Positions 31,725 through 42,900 of a DNA stretch of 51,236 bases are shown piece after piece. This DNA comes from an uncultured Treponema sp. (GTDB taxonomy: Bacteria; Spirochaetota; Spirochaetia; Treponematales; Treponemataceae). Below the pieces are notes generated by a model. The model did no database searches, was not told the DNA's origin, and saw only the letters and a program-made list of their open reading frames with translations. The DNA is taken from NCBI GenBank assembly GCA_947167745.1, contig CAMVJE010000011.1, forward strand, positions 1-51,236, read 5' to 3'. Numbering within the stretch: the stretch's first letter is position 1; every line of letters begins with the position of its first letter. The position numbers and the translations under genes are program-made.

Positions 31725-34482
31725 ACATCTTCCCCGGCTTTACAGCCTCAACTTTTGTGGGTGACGCAAAATCAATCTTAAATGCAGATGCAGCAAGAGG
31801 ACCAGACTGTTCCAGATATCCATCCTTAGCGTAAGAATAAGCTTTTACAGTCCATTCAAAATTTCCGACATCAAGAATAGAAAGATCTTTTATCCGGATG
31901 AGAGTGGATTTCGTATTTTTCTCACTATATATTAGTTTTCTTGTGCCATTAGCTTCTTTTTTATACAGGGAGAATGAGTAAGATGTTGCACCGGCCACCT
32001 CCTTCCATGAAAATTCAATGGAGCGATGCTTTTTGAGATAATCCCCGTCCATTACGAAATTCCGTGCAGGAGAGTCAAGAATTGCCATAGAAAGATCGGG
32101 GACTCTTTCAATAACAAAACTCTGTACATTTGAATCCAGAGGCATTCCTTTTGCGGTGCTGGCTGAAACCTTCCATGAGTAAGTTCCTGCCGTAAGCCGC
32201 TTGATTGAAAACGTAGTCTTTGTTGTGATTACAGTATTTACGATTTTCGTAGAGCCGTCTTTCTGCAGTTTTGACAGGACAAATTTGTAGCTTGAAGGGC
32301 GGTCTTTTCCGGGCAGCCATGCAAATACAGTCGGATTTCTCAAGGCAGTTAATCCCTGAATAGAGACTCCCATACCCGGACTTTGGGCAAGAATTTTTGA
32401 AGGATAACGAACAGAGAAGACTCTTTCTGCAGGAACAGAAATTCTCGTATCAGAAGCAAGAGCCTGAAGAGTGCAGCGATACTTTCCTTCTTCAAGAACA
32501 ACCTGAACGCTGTTTTCTTTTATATCACCAATGACTTTAACTATATCATCTTTTGAATTATAGATTTTAAGCGTGTAAGACTTAACATCTTTTAGCGGCT
32601 GCCATGAAATCGTTACCGGAGCATAATTATAGACCGTAATTTCTTCCTGCTGATTTGGAGTAGTAATAAGAGGGGGGAGGAGTTCTGAAAGAACAGTAAA
32701 AGAGCGGCTTGGGGTAATTCCCGTAAGGAAGCCCTTATCGTCACGAACACCTACCCGCCACCAGTAATTGCCGGAAGGAAGATTGAGACTATCAAGCACG
32801 GAAGTGGCTGAAGTTTTTTCAAGCTGAATGTCTGTAAAGTCCGGCCGTGTGGAAATCTGAAGCACGGAAATCGGAGAAGTTTTTTCATATTCGTCGGAAA
32901 GCTTCCACATAAAGGCCAGTCCATTTACATTCTTTGCTTCGATATTGAAATTTTCCGGCGGATAAAGAAGTTTATTGTCCTGAGGAAGGTAATGAGTCAC
33001 GCTAAAAGAGCGAATTTCAGATTCAGGGGAAAGGTCATCACTGTCAGAAGATTTTCTAAGAATCTTCCAGTAATAATTGCCTTCCTTTAGTTCAGCGGGA
33101 GTAAATTCCCGGCTAAAACGAAGTTCATCAGTTTCTGCAGTGAATACCACATTATTAAAATCATAATCCCTGGCAATTTTTAGTTCATAACTGGCATCTT
33201 TCACTTCTGACTTCCATATAAATGAAGACAGAATATTATCCTTGTATACAATCTGAGCCTTATCTGCCGGGGCAGAAAGTTCTGGTCGTCTGAATTCCTG
33301 ATTTTTTGTAATTTTGAAAGAATAAACATTGCTTTCGCCCGCATATCCAAGCTTACCCAGAGAATAATAAGGCATAACCTGCCACCAGTAATTTCCAGCC
33401 CCCAGATTGATAGAAGCAAAAGTTTCCGTAAATTCCGAATCAATGATAAGAGAACGCATATCCGGCGTTGAAGAAATCAAGAGTCTGTAGCGGGAAGCAT
33501 ATTCACTGCCAGTCCATCTGAAGAAAATTTGAGGGTCTTTTGCACGATATTGGAAAGAAGTTTCAGCAGCTGGAGAAATGCCTTCAATCGGGGCAATATT
33601 GTGGACAGAGATTTTTCCAGAGACAGTTTTATCTTTTGATGACTGGGTAAATGCACGCCAATAAGAAAGTCCCGGCTGAACATTCAACTCTGCTGACTGA
33701 CCGGAATAAGATTTTGAAGAGAGCAAAGTTGAGAAATCCTTAGATGAAGAAAACTGAATCGTAAGATCCTCGCTGGTATTTGTCTTCCACTCAAAACGCA
33801 GGGGTAGCGCGCCTTCCCTTATATTAAGAAGCTTAAGTTCCTGAGGCGGATAAAGTACGCTTAAAGGATTGATTTTAAGTTCACTGCCCTTTTCAACATT
33901 GACCGATTCACCGTATCCAAGAGAAGCTGTCTGACCTTTATTCGTGGTAATTTGTGCAGAGCCGCTTTTGACTTCTACATTACTCACTCCGTTTTCAATA
34001 TCACTTGTTGCAGCAAGAGAAGAGCCGGCTTCAACATTGACCACAGAACCGTCATCAAGTTTTACTTCAAGGGCAGAAGATGCCGCAGCAGAGTCAATTT
34101 GAATTTCACCGCCGTCAATTGAAATCTGCAGACCGCCACTTGCATTGGAGCCGACTACAATCATCGTATTTTCGCCCAAATCTATTACAGTGCCGTCTTT
34201 TAAAGTGAGGACTGCCTGAGCTAAATCTGCAGTACGAATAGTGTCACCGTAATAGAGTTTCGTGCCCGTAGAAATGCGCTCCCAGACAACGCGGTCATCA
34301 AATTTTCGCTGGGCCACATTCTGCTTAAATGAGATAGTTCCAATTTCGTCTTTGTCGCTGCGTACGGTAAAAGTGTTCAAATCCTGCCAGAAGAGCCAGG
34401 CGAAAAAAACTGCAACTGAGAGGCAGAGAAGAACGACAAAAAAATCAAGGAGCAGCGACTTGAATCTTATTCTCTTCCGCAT
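31714..34482 (-). CDS. FecR-domain protein with multiple fibronectin-like modules, inner-membrane anchored
   Basis: The protein of about 922 residues has a basic N-terminus and one transmembrane helix (LLLDFFVVLLCLSVAVFFAWLF). A FecR domain follows (about 60-200: GTKLYYGDTIRTADLAQAVLTLKDGTVIDLGENTMIVV), then about seven Fn3-like modules with recurring cores such as GNYWWQVMPYYS, GNYYWKILRKSS, GNYWWRVGVRDD and GTYSWKVSAST. No sigma factor or TonB receptor is adjacent, so the classical FecIR role is unlikely and a structural or peptidoglycan-proximal role is more plausible. A TTG at 34485 is a possible earlier start, but the ATG at 34482 is preferred. The 5' end overlaps the cyclase gene by 38 bases, implying coupled translation. 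Confidence 0.9.
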   Translation of the reverse strand: MRKRIRFKSLLLDFFVVLLCLSVAVFFAWLFWQDLNTFTVRSDKDEIGTISFKQNVAQRKFDDRVVWERISTGTKLYYGDTIRTADLAQAVLTLKDGTVIDLGENTMIVVGSNASGGLQISIDGGEIQIDSAAASSALEVKLDDGSVVNVEAGSSLAATSDIENGVSNVEVKSGSAQITTNKGQTASLGYGESVNVEKGSELKINPLSVLYPPQELKLLNIREGALPLRFEWKTNTSEDLTIQFSSSKDFSTLLSSKSYSGQSAELNVQPGLSYWRAFTQSSKDKTVSGKISVHNIAPIEGISPAAETSFQYRAKDPQIFFRWTGSEYASRYRLLISSTPDMRSLIIDSEFTETFASINLGAGNYWWQVMPYYSLGKLGYAGESNVYSFKITKNQEFRRPELSAPADKAQIVYKDNILSSFIWKSEVKDASYELKIARDYDFNNVVFTAETDELRFSREFTPAELKEGNYYWKILRKSSDSDDLSPESEIRSFSVTHYLPQDNKLLYPPENFNIEAKNVNGLAFMWKLSDEYEKTSPISVLQISTRPDFTDIQLEKTSATSVLDSLNLPSGNYWWRVGVRDDKGFLTGITPSRSFTVLSELLPPLITTPNQQEEITVYNYAPVTISWQPLKDVKSYTLKIYNSKDDIVKVIGDIKENSVQVVLEEGKYRCTLQALASDTRISVPAERVFSVRYPSKILAQSPGMGVSIQGLTALRNPTVFAWLPGKDRPSSYKFVLSKLQKDGSTKIVNTVITTKTTFSIKRLTAGTYSWKVSASTAKGMPLDSNVQSFVIERVPDLSMAILDSPARNFVMDGDYLKKHRSIEFSWKEVAGATSYSFSLYKKEANGTRKLIYSEKNTKSTLIRIKDLSILDVGNFEWTVKAYSYAKDGYLEQSGPLAASAFKIDFASPTKVEAVKPGKMYGN

Positions 34483-36835
34483 CAAGGTTTACCTTCTCAA
34501 AATCAGGAACTGGTATTCCAAGTAATTCCCGAAGCTCTTTTAAGTTTTTCGGTCCGGCAGGTCCGACTGCTCTTTCACAGTCTGGATCAGGCTTATATTC
34601 TTCCCGCTCTGTAGAGAAGAATTTTCCAATATCAAAATTAGGCATGTTTACAACACCATAAAAATGTTGCTTACCCTTGCCCTTAACTTCAAATTCAACA
34701 GGAATTCGCTCAACGACAATTTCATTGTGAATATTTGCAGGCTTAATGATGAAATTGTTTTCTTCACAGCGGATAAAATCTTTTTTGAGAAGATTATAAG
34801 TGTCCTCGGTAATCAAAATATCAGTTCCGCAGGGCTTGTTGCTCGCTTCAGCCCGGCTTGCAAAATTCACCGCATCACCGATTGAAGTGAATTCCATTTT
34901 ATCAAAAGAACCCATAAAACCGACTGTAGCGCGACCAGAATTCAAGCCGGCTCCAATTCTAATCTGGGGCTTATATTTTGCGAGCGGATCGAGTTTGTGC
35001 TTTTCGCTAAATTCTTCCGCATCTTTATTATATTTCATAAGTGAATAACGCATGGCAATTGCACAGATAACGCCGCTTAAAGCATCAGAACGGACATAAT
35101 CATTATGAGCCTCTTCCTTCAAGATTCGCGTTACGGAATTCTTTTTCATTTTTTCCCATTCAAGGCTGTCATTCCTAAGAACGCCCCATGCCGCCATAAT
35201 TGCGTCCCCTTCAAATTTATCAACGACGCCGCCTGTTTTATTGATGCAAGTTACCATGCGACTCATGTAATCATTCAAAAATCCTATAATTTCAGCCGCA
35301 CTTCTCTCTCCAAAACGCTTTTTAAATCCGTCTGAGATGGCCGTAAATCCCCGGATGTCACTGAAGAAAATCGTAATATCTTTTAAGTGAGGTTCAAAAT
35401 CAATTTTTTTGGTGATGACAGCTTTTGTAACGCCCTTGTTAGTTAGCCGGGAAACAGTGTTAAGAATTTCGCCTTCATTTCGGGTACTTCGCTCAAGGAC
35501 ACCGATTTCATCCTTTCGATTTAATTTAATGTCATTAAAAAGTTCCGTGTTAAAGTTGCCCTTATTGATTTCGTTGACTACCTCGGTCAAACGGTGCAGA
35601 GGTGTGCTCAAAGATTTAGCAAAAAAGTAAATTATAAGAATGGCAAGAGCAATAACTGCAAACATGATATAGATATTTCTGATTATGATTCGCTTGACTC
35701 CTTCTAAGATGACAGAAGTTTTTACGATTGTGATTACGCCGCCGTTACCAATTGCAAGCCGCCTGAAAGCACCAAAATACTCATCTCCATTTTCGTCTGT
35801 GTAGGGAATCTGACCGTTACTGGACTTACTCAAAAGCATTTCCTGCACGATTTTATTACCGCTCTCGTCCGAGGCCTGATTCATCTTTTTAAGATCACTG
35901 TGAACAAGCACTATGCCGTCATTGTTTACAAAGAAAGACTGATTTATACTGCCGGAAGCAAAACTTTCGCAAATTTCAGCAGTTGAATAGAGGAAAGCAA
36001 CATATCCCTGACCACTGGCAGTAGAAGCCGGGCAGAAAACAGCGATTAAAGGAACTGAAAAATATGGCGTAGCATTTAAAATCTCAAATGTACCCTTCAT
36101 CGCCTTCTGACCGCTCTCTCTTTCCTGCTGCATGTAAGACAAAAGAAGCTCTTTTTTAATTTCGTTTGTCACAAGAAATTTTTCGCTGGCAAAAAGAAGC
36201 GCTTCATCATCTTCTGATTTTGTGCCGTCAACATAATAAACTGCGACAATATCTTTATTTCGCTGGAAGAACAAAGATTCGATTTCACGGGCATCGGAGT
36301 TTCCCTGAGCTGTTTTTAAAATCAAGTCAAGGAACATGGCGCTGGAAGAAACAGCACTATTAATCCGGTTCTCTGTATCGGAAGCCGTGCGAGAATTAAT
36401 TGCAAGATTGTTTTCTTCGGCATTTGAACGAGTATCCTGAGTAACGAAATAAGAAACCGCATAAGTTACGCCACCGACAGCAATCACGAGCAGGAAGGAA
36501 ATAATAACCATGAGTTTTACGCCGATAGGACTTCGAATTTTGGCAGCACGCTCACTATCTCTTTTTTCTTTTTCTTCAAATTTTTTTAGAAGTTTAATAG
36601 CCGCTTTTTCGATTCTGAGACTTTTTTTATCGTCTTCGAGAAACTTAGCAATTTCATCAGATCGGCGGGGAATAAAATTATCTGGCTCCTGAAGAACAAA
36701 ATCGTCAATAAATTCTGATTTTGTTCTCAATCGGACAAAATCGCCCTGAGAAGCATCAATTTTTACAGTAGAAGCAACATTTTTTTTAGGAAGAACAAAC
36801 TCCCCATAAGAAAGAGATTTCTGCTCCACACTCAC
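34445..36835 (-). CDS. Membrane sensor class III adenylate cyclase with HAMP domain
   Basis: The 796-residue protein has an unusual 100-residue cytoplasmic N-terminus, a transmembrane helix (about 106-130), an extracytoplasmic sensor region to about 385 (CACHE-like, with FFVNNDGIVLVHSDLKK), a second helix (about 386-406), a HAMP linker and a cyclase domain from about 484. The metal-binding aspartates (FFSDIRGFT, D493; KFEGDAIMAAW, D544) and the substrate lysine K540 are present. The second specificity position is threonine in FTSIGDAVNFASRAE, the Lys/Thr pair seen in cyanobacterial CyaC, which supports ATP and cAMP. The start is GTG with AGGGG upstream. It leads the five-gene surface operon, so cAMP signalling and surface gene output may be linked. 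Confidence 0.93.
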   Translation of the reverse strand: MSVEQKSLSYGEFVLPKKNVASTVKIDASQGDFVRLRTKSEFIDDFVLQEPDNFIPRRSDEIAKFLEDDKKSLRIEKAAIKLLKKFEEKEKRDSERAAKIRSPIGVKLMVIISFLLVIAVGGVTYAVSYFVTQDTRSNAEENNLAINSRTASDTENRINSAVSSSAMFLDLILKTAQGNSDAREIESLFFQRNKDIVAVYYVDGTKSEDDEALLFASEKFLVTNEIKKELLLSYMQQERESGQKAMKGTFEILNATPYFSVPLIAVFCPASTASGQGYVAFLYSTAEICESFASGSINQSFFVNNDGIVLVHSDLKKMNQASDESGNKIVQEMLLSKSSNGQIPYTDENGDEYFGAFRRLAIGNGGVITIVKTSVILEGVKRIIIRNIYIMFAVIALAILIIYFFAKSLSTPLHRLTEVVNEINKGNFNTELFNDIKLNRKDEIGVLERSTRNEGEILNTVSRLTNKGVTKAVITKKIDFEPHLKDITIFFSDIRGFTAISDGFKKRFGERSAAEIIGFLNDYMSRMVTCINKTGGVVDKFEGDAIMAAWGVLRNDSLEWEKMKKNSVTRILKEEAHNDYVRSDALSGVICAIAMRYSLMKYNKDAEEFSEKHKLDPLAKYKPQIRIGAGLNSGRATVGFMGSFDKMEFTSIGDAVNFASRAEASNKPCGTDILITEDTYNLLKKDFIRCEENNFIIKPANIHNEIVVERIPVEFEVKGKGKQHFYGVVNMPNFDIGKFFSTEREEYKPDPDCERAVGPAGPKNLKELRELLGIPVPDFEKVNLDAEENKIQVAAP

Positions 36836-36853
36836 TTTTATACCCCTGCTGAC

Positions 36854-36862
36854 AGTATATCA
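36854..36862 (-). promoter_or_regulatory. Extended -10 promoter of the five-gene surface operon
   Basis: TGA-TATACT on the minus strand (36862 to 36854) lies 18 nt before the GTG start and upstream of AGGGG. The -35 is weak, consistent with an extended -10 promoter. Confidence 0.5.
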
Positions 36863-36908
36863 TAATATCTTTTTATTATCGGTAAAATTTGTGATTTTCT
36901 TGACCCTA

Positions 36909-36952
36909 AAAAAGTTCCGCTCCGAAAGGCAATTCTTTGCTTTTCGGAGCGG
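36909..36952 (-). terminator. Strong intrinsic terminator of the giant lipoprotein gene
   Basis: A perfect 11-bp GC-rich stem, CCGCTCCGAAA (36917-36927) and TTTCGGAGCGG (36942-36952), begins 21 bases after the stop at 36974. It is followed on the minus strand by AACTTTTTT. A T-run lies on the other side as well. Confidence 0.85.
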
Positions 36953-36973
36953 TTTGTTTTTCAAGACTGGGGG

Positions 36974-39900
36974 TTATTTCATCTGTGCGGTTTCGATGTA
37001 GCCGAGAGAGCCTGATTTTGTCGCATAGCCAAGAACTGGATTTACAGTGCCGTTACCCCAAACAGTTCCAAAGCTGTTTACTGTGTCACCAGACCCTGGC
37101 GTAAATGTTTTTTCGCCAGTTTTTGATTGCTTTATGACACCTGATGAATCTTTCCATACACCAACATTTATATGGTCTACAATGAGCTTACTTGAAGTTG
37201 GCACATAACTCACTTCCCAGTTTGAAGTGAAAGCCTCGTTTTCTGCACCGCTTACAGAAGATACTTCCGTTAAATTACCACCAATCCAGCGTGCGATTTT
37301 TGGTTTTGCAGCAGAAGAGGCATAGTAACTTATATAAGGAACTGCTTTGTCATCCACAAGGGCTACATCTATATTCAACTCCGAGCCTACAAAGCCATTG
37401 GAATCAAGGCATCCCACTTTTGCAGATGATGGTGAATCATATTTCTGGAGATAGGCGTACCAGACATCTCCGTTTGTACTGTCATAGGCGGCAATATGGA
37501 TTCCACCAGCAGCATCTACTGCCACTTTGCAATATTCACCAACTTCCTGTTGGAACAATTCGACAGGTGCACTCCATTTTGTATCCTTCTGCTTATATTT
37601 TCCTTTCGTTATACTCTTTGGCGTTTTATTGTAAGAATACAGCATCTTATGATGAGTTCCATCCCACCATACGGCAACAACAGCATCATCGCTATCGCCG
37701 TCATTAGGTATTGCAGCGATACTTACATACTCGCCACCATAAACCGCAGTTCCATCTTTTGTTGTTACAGGACTTGATGCATAAGTTGGTTTCGTACTAG
37801 TAACTTTGTTTACTGTCTGACCAGCAATCAAAGAAGTTCCTCCTATAGAGTATGCTTTGCTAATTCTTCCAGCATCATAATGAGTTCCAAACATTCCTTC
37901 ATCATCACTGTCGTCTTGTTTATTTTTAATAATACCCCAATTGAACCTTACTTCGTCATTGATTGAATCGTAATAAGCGAGGTATACAGTCGATTTGTCA
38001 GAAGCAGAAGCTACGGTAGCCATAGAAGGAGACTTTATACGAGATTTACTAAAGTTTGTAAAGTCTACCCATTTACTCTGAGACTCATCATAGAAATATT
38101 CTCTTTCTCCAATATACTCCAATCCAAACTGGTTATTCAAATTCTTATATCCATCTGTGGAAAGAGTACCCTTTCCATCCCAGCGGCTAGTTGTAAATCT
38201 GAAAATGTCAACTCCATGTTTTGAAGCATTAAGGTCTCCACCTGCGGCAGTAGCATAACTATAACCATTTACATCATAAGCAAGACTGATGCTATTCCAT
38301 TCATCGAGACCGCCTATCCAATACTCATAGGAATTAGGATCAACATTTTTTTGGTTTGTTCCACGAGGCATACTAAAATATGCGGTTCCATTTATAAAAG
38401 CAAAACCGATATTATCTCTAACTGGATCTATAGCCATTACCGGCTGGGTTATTCCACCAACCTTTGACCTTACCGCAGTAGGGTCAATCTCCCACACATC
38501 AAACCACACATCGTCCGTGAGCAGGTTGTTGTTGTCGCCGTTGGGCTGGCGGTTGTAGTAGTTGTCGTAGATTGACTTGCTGCCGGTCGGGCTTGTGGTC
38601 AAATCCACGGTCTTGTCGTACAGGCCCTTCGCGTCGTTGTCGTTCAGGTTGTTGAGCGCGCTGATTCCGCTAACGCTAAAGTTGTATGCGCCGGAAGCCG
38701 TGAGCGTTGAGACGTCGAGAGTCGTATTGTCACCCAGGTTGAAGCCAGAGAAGGTGATTGTCTCGTCTGCCGCGACAGGATAGTGGCCGCGGGAAGTCCT
38801 GTTGTAGACGCTCGGGTTATTCTTCTTGAGGTTTGAAAGCGTAGTCGTAACGCCTGTGATGTAGGGTACGACATCTATCTGGTATGTCGGCTTGTTTGTC
38901 GTTCCATCGATGACTGTGTAGCCACTTGTGGTGACAGGTGCCGTGATTGAGCTTGCCGCAGTCGTGTTGTTCTTCGCGTCTTTCGCAAGGACAGTGAGCA
39001 CGACATCACTTCCAACCTGGTTCGTGATTTTCGCAGTGTCGATTGAGAGAGTCCAGTAGACCTTGTGTCCCTTCTGGTCGAAGTAGACTGAATCGCCGTA
39101 GTTGCCCACGTCAGAGCTTGTTGCGTCTGTAACGGAGAATTCGTAGCCGTCGCTTGCAACAGTCTTTTCAGGCACAGTCCAGACGCTGTTTGCGGAATCG
39201 TATGTCGCGGTGACAGTTCCGCTCAAGACTGAACCGAATGTCACGCTGATTGAGCCGAGGCGCATGTCGTCGTAGGCGGTTCCAGTGAACGTGATTTTTC
39301 CAGAGACTTTCGGGTCGCCGTCGTACTGGCCGCTTGTAGCAGTTGAAGAATAGCCTGTAGCATTTTTCCAGTCCGACTCAAGCTCAATGTGGCCGTTGTC
39401 GCTTGAGTTGTCGTAGAGAGAATTTTCAGAAGCAGAGTTCCAGTAGAACGGATTGACGACAACAGTCGGTTTTGTCGTGTCATCCTGCGCCACCGTGAAA
39501 TTCTTCACATAGAGGACAGCGTTCTGCGAATCGCTTCCCCGAGTCGTTTCTTCGGTTGAATCCCAGAAAGTAAAGCTCATTCCCTTGTTTGTTCCGTCAG
39601 AACCGAGGTTTGCTTTAGCAACTATAAATGAGTGCATCTTGTAGCTTGCGTTCGAGCCTGCAAATGTTCCTTCTACGGTTCCAGTAAAGCTTGCACTTAT
39701 GTTGCCGGCAGTACCTGTCTCAGAACTTGAAGAAGTTGCGTTCGTAACAGTTCCCGTTACGGCAGTTGCGCTTGTGGCACCAGTCTTCAATACCATGCCG
39801 ATGTCGCCGTTTCCACCTGTAAGTTCCGGGATTACGGCGAGCCCGTTCTTGATTTTGAAGATTCCGTTATTGTATTTTGCGGTCGTTCCGTCGCTCTGCT

Positions 39901-42900
39901 TTTCAGTAAAGTCCAGAGTATAAGTTTTCTGAGTTACACCTTCCGCGCCGAGAATGTCGTATTCAACGATTTCCGTGAGACTTGAAGAGTTTACATATTT
40001 TCCGTCGCCAGACAAATCCGTTCCCAGGAATACTTTTGCAAGGCGAGGTGCGTTGTTCGTAATCTTAGTATTGATTGTCTTTCCCGCAACATTTCCTGCG
40101 TTGTCGAATGCGAGGATTACGAGAGAAACAGGACCGTCAGGCATGTTGTTCGAGTGGATTGTTGAATCCCACGTCCATGTCTTTCCGCTCTTCGAGAACG
40201 ATTCAGGCATTTTGTCGCCGTCATCGCCCTTTTCAAAGGTGAACGGATTTGCCGAATAGCTGGAAACTTTTTCTGTCGCGCTGTTGTCGATTACCTGAGC
40301 AATCGGGAAGTAAGCCGTGAATGAAGTCGTCTTTGCTGCAGAAAGTGACGGAGAGAATGTCACCGTCTTTCCGCTGATTGCAGAAATCGTATGGAGAATG
40401 CCGTCGATTTCAACGACTCCGCCAACGCGGACGTGTGCGTCGTATGCAGAATCCGAGGTGAATGTCTCTGTCGTTGCAGTTCCCGTGTAGGCTTTTGCGT
40501 AGAGAGAGAAGGTATCGCTTCCCTGAGTGAATGTCCGAGCTGTAAGGCCTGACATTGGGACTTTAGCGTCATCTGTTGAACTTGTAATCATCGGATCCAT
40601 TACAACATTCGTGCCGATTGAAGCCTGCGTTGTTCCAGCCTTCCTCATGTAATAGAAGAGGATATTCTTAAGGCCAGATCCGTCATCGGTTGAAGAGCCG
40701 GAAAGTATAAACTGATAGTTTGAGTCCTCGATTGATTCAAAGGTATCACCAAATTCAGTTCCATTTCCCTTGAGAGCGTCCAGAGAAGGAGCTGTCTCAT
40801 CAATAGTGAAAGTGAATGTCTGGCTTGCAGAGTGTTCTGCATCGTCCGCGTTTACAGTCAATTCGACGGAAGTTTTATCTTTCGGAATTGGAATATAAAG
40901 TCGAACGCCCTGTTTTCCATTTTCAGTGATGGCTTCTTCTACGAAATAGCCTGTTCCTTTCTTTAATGCCTTTTCTCCATCAAGAACGCTGAATCTGTTT
41001 ACGCCTGTTTCATCAAGTAATGTGGCGACAAGAGTCCAGTAACCGCGGAGATACAAGCCCGATTCGTAGTTTTGGCTTGATGTGTATGCGGTTGTCGGAA
41101 CGGCTGTAATGGCGGCAGTTCCATTTGCGTATTGGTTGACAAGGGCACTGATAGTCGGAGCTGTTTTATCAACATGAATTGAGATTACATTATTCTCGGT
41201 CGTCCATGCACCGAATTTTCCTTCTGCATTTACGCCACATGCACGAATCGTGATGTTGTTCGTTGAGTCAGCACTTGGATTGAGTTCTCCATTTGAGTTG
41301 AGGCTGAAGTTCCATGAACCGGTTCCCGAAGATTTGATTCCCCACCATTTTTTTACCTCAGCGTTTGAAGCAAAGCCGTATTTTTTCAGCTGTTCTTCGG
41401 TGAGAGTTGAAGAAGAAGTAAACGAAGTGGTGCCCAAAACATCATTGAGAACATCATAAGCACTCAGGATTGTGTATCCGTATGTACTTTCCGCCTTTGT
41501 TTTGTCGCTGTCAGAGAAAGAAGCATTTTCATCAGCAATCTGATAGAAAATCGATTTTACTGTTGTCGTTGCAGACGGAATAGTAGCTGAACCTGTAGCA
41601 CGGATTGTTCCGCCCAAAACCGCATACGGTTCATCTTCACTCTTATAGTTGTCCGTTGTCGGATATGTGAATTCAAGTTTCGGCCGGTCTGCGTCCGGAT
41701 TGTGCTTGATGTAATAATCTGTTTTCCAAGAAGTATTTCCCAGTTTATCAAGTGCAAGGAAATAAACCGGAAGAGTATAGATGCCGTCCTGTATTTCTGT
41801 TGCAAAAGTCTCTGAATCATAAACTTCGAAGAGCGGGTTGCCGGCAACAAAGCTGAAGTTATCGGTATCGGAAGATTCTGCATCAAAATTACCGTCAAAA
41901 GCAAATTCCCATGAAGAAGCAGATCTTCCTGCAACCAGAGAATTTATGCCGCCGTTCCATGAAAGCCCCTGAAGATATTCAAGCTTTTCAGCGTCACTTG
42001 TTTTTGCATTAAATGCCGTCGCCTGAACTTTTGTAGGAACAAGCCAGTAAATTGTATCGGTTGCAGCATTTCCCAAATCATCAGCCATACCGCGGATTGT
42101 TACAGAACCTGTAACTTCGCGCCCTGTCTCAGGTGTCTGGACTTCGATAACTGGAGCGGAATTGTCTACATAGAATGAGAAGTTTCCGTTTCCGATGAGG
42201 CCAAGTTTATCATAAGGAATGACATTGACCTTTATGCTTCCAGTGTCCGCTTCTGCCAATGAAAGTGCGTCTGTCGTCCAGGTAGATTTTTTAGAATCTT
42301 CGGCAGAGACGACAAAATTTCCATTTACATCGTATGAATCATCAGCGACTTTATCGCTTGAACGATATTTTCGTGTAAATTCACTGCCGTCTTTATTGTA
42401 AGTAATTTCAATGGCGATGCCCTCAATCTGGCTTTCATCGCTTGCCGTAACAATAAATTTTGCCTTTGGTTTCTCGCTTCCACCAATTATATAGCCTGCC
42501 GAAACAGTTTCTGCCGTTCCGTTCTCAGTCGTTCCGTCAGACCTGTATGCCTGAGACTTCAATTCTTCAACTTTCGGCGCGGTTGAGTCAGAACGATATT
42601 TAAATACCTTTGTACAATCATCATTTGAAAGTTCGTGGTCATTCACCCGAATTTTCGGAACATTAAGATAATCGTCTGCACCATTGTCCGTTTTATAGGT
42701 CGTATAATACTCTTTTCCAGAAGCGTCTTTTACATAGATGTAAACAGACTTCTTTGCATCGATATTCTTGTTGGCTTCATAATCAGCTTTTGGAGTAAAG
42801 GTGACAGTTCCGTTAGAATAAACTGAATTCGGCAGGCTATCGACCTTAGCCGTAATCTTATCGTCAGAGAATTGTACGGTGTCAATGCCGTCATCATCGC

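Noticed and set aside
34445..34485. Frameshift or fusion between the cyclase and FecR genes because of their overlap
   Set aside because: Both proteins have complete ends, the FecR start has its own AAGG site, and a short overlap is normal for coupled genes in this operon.
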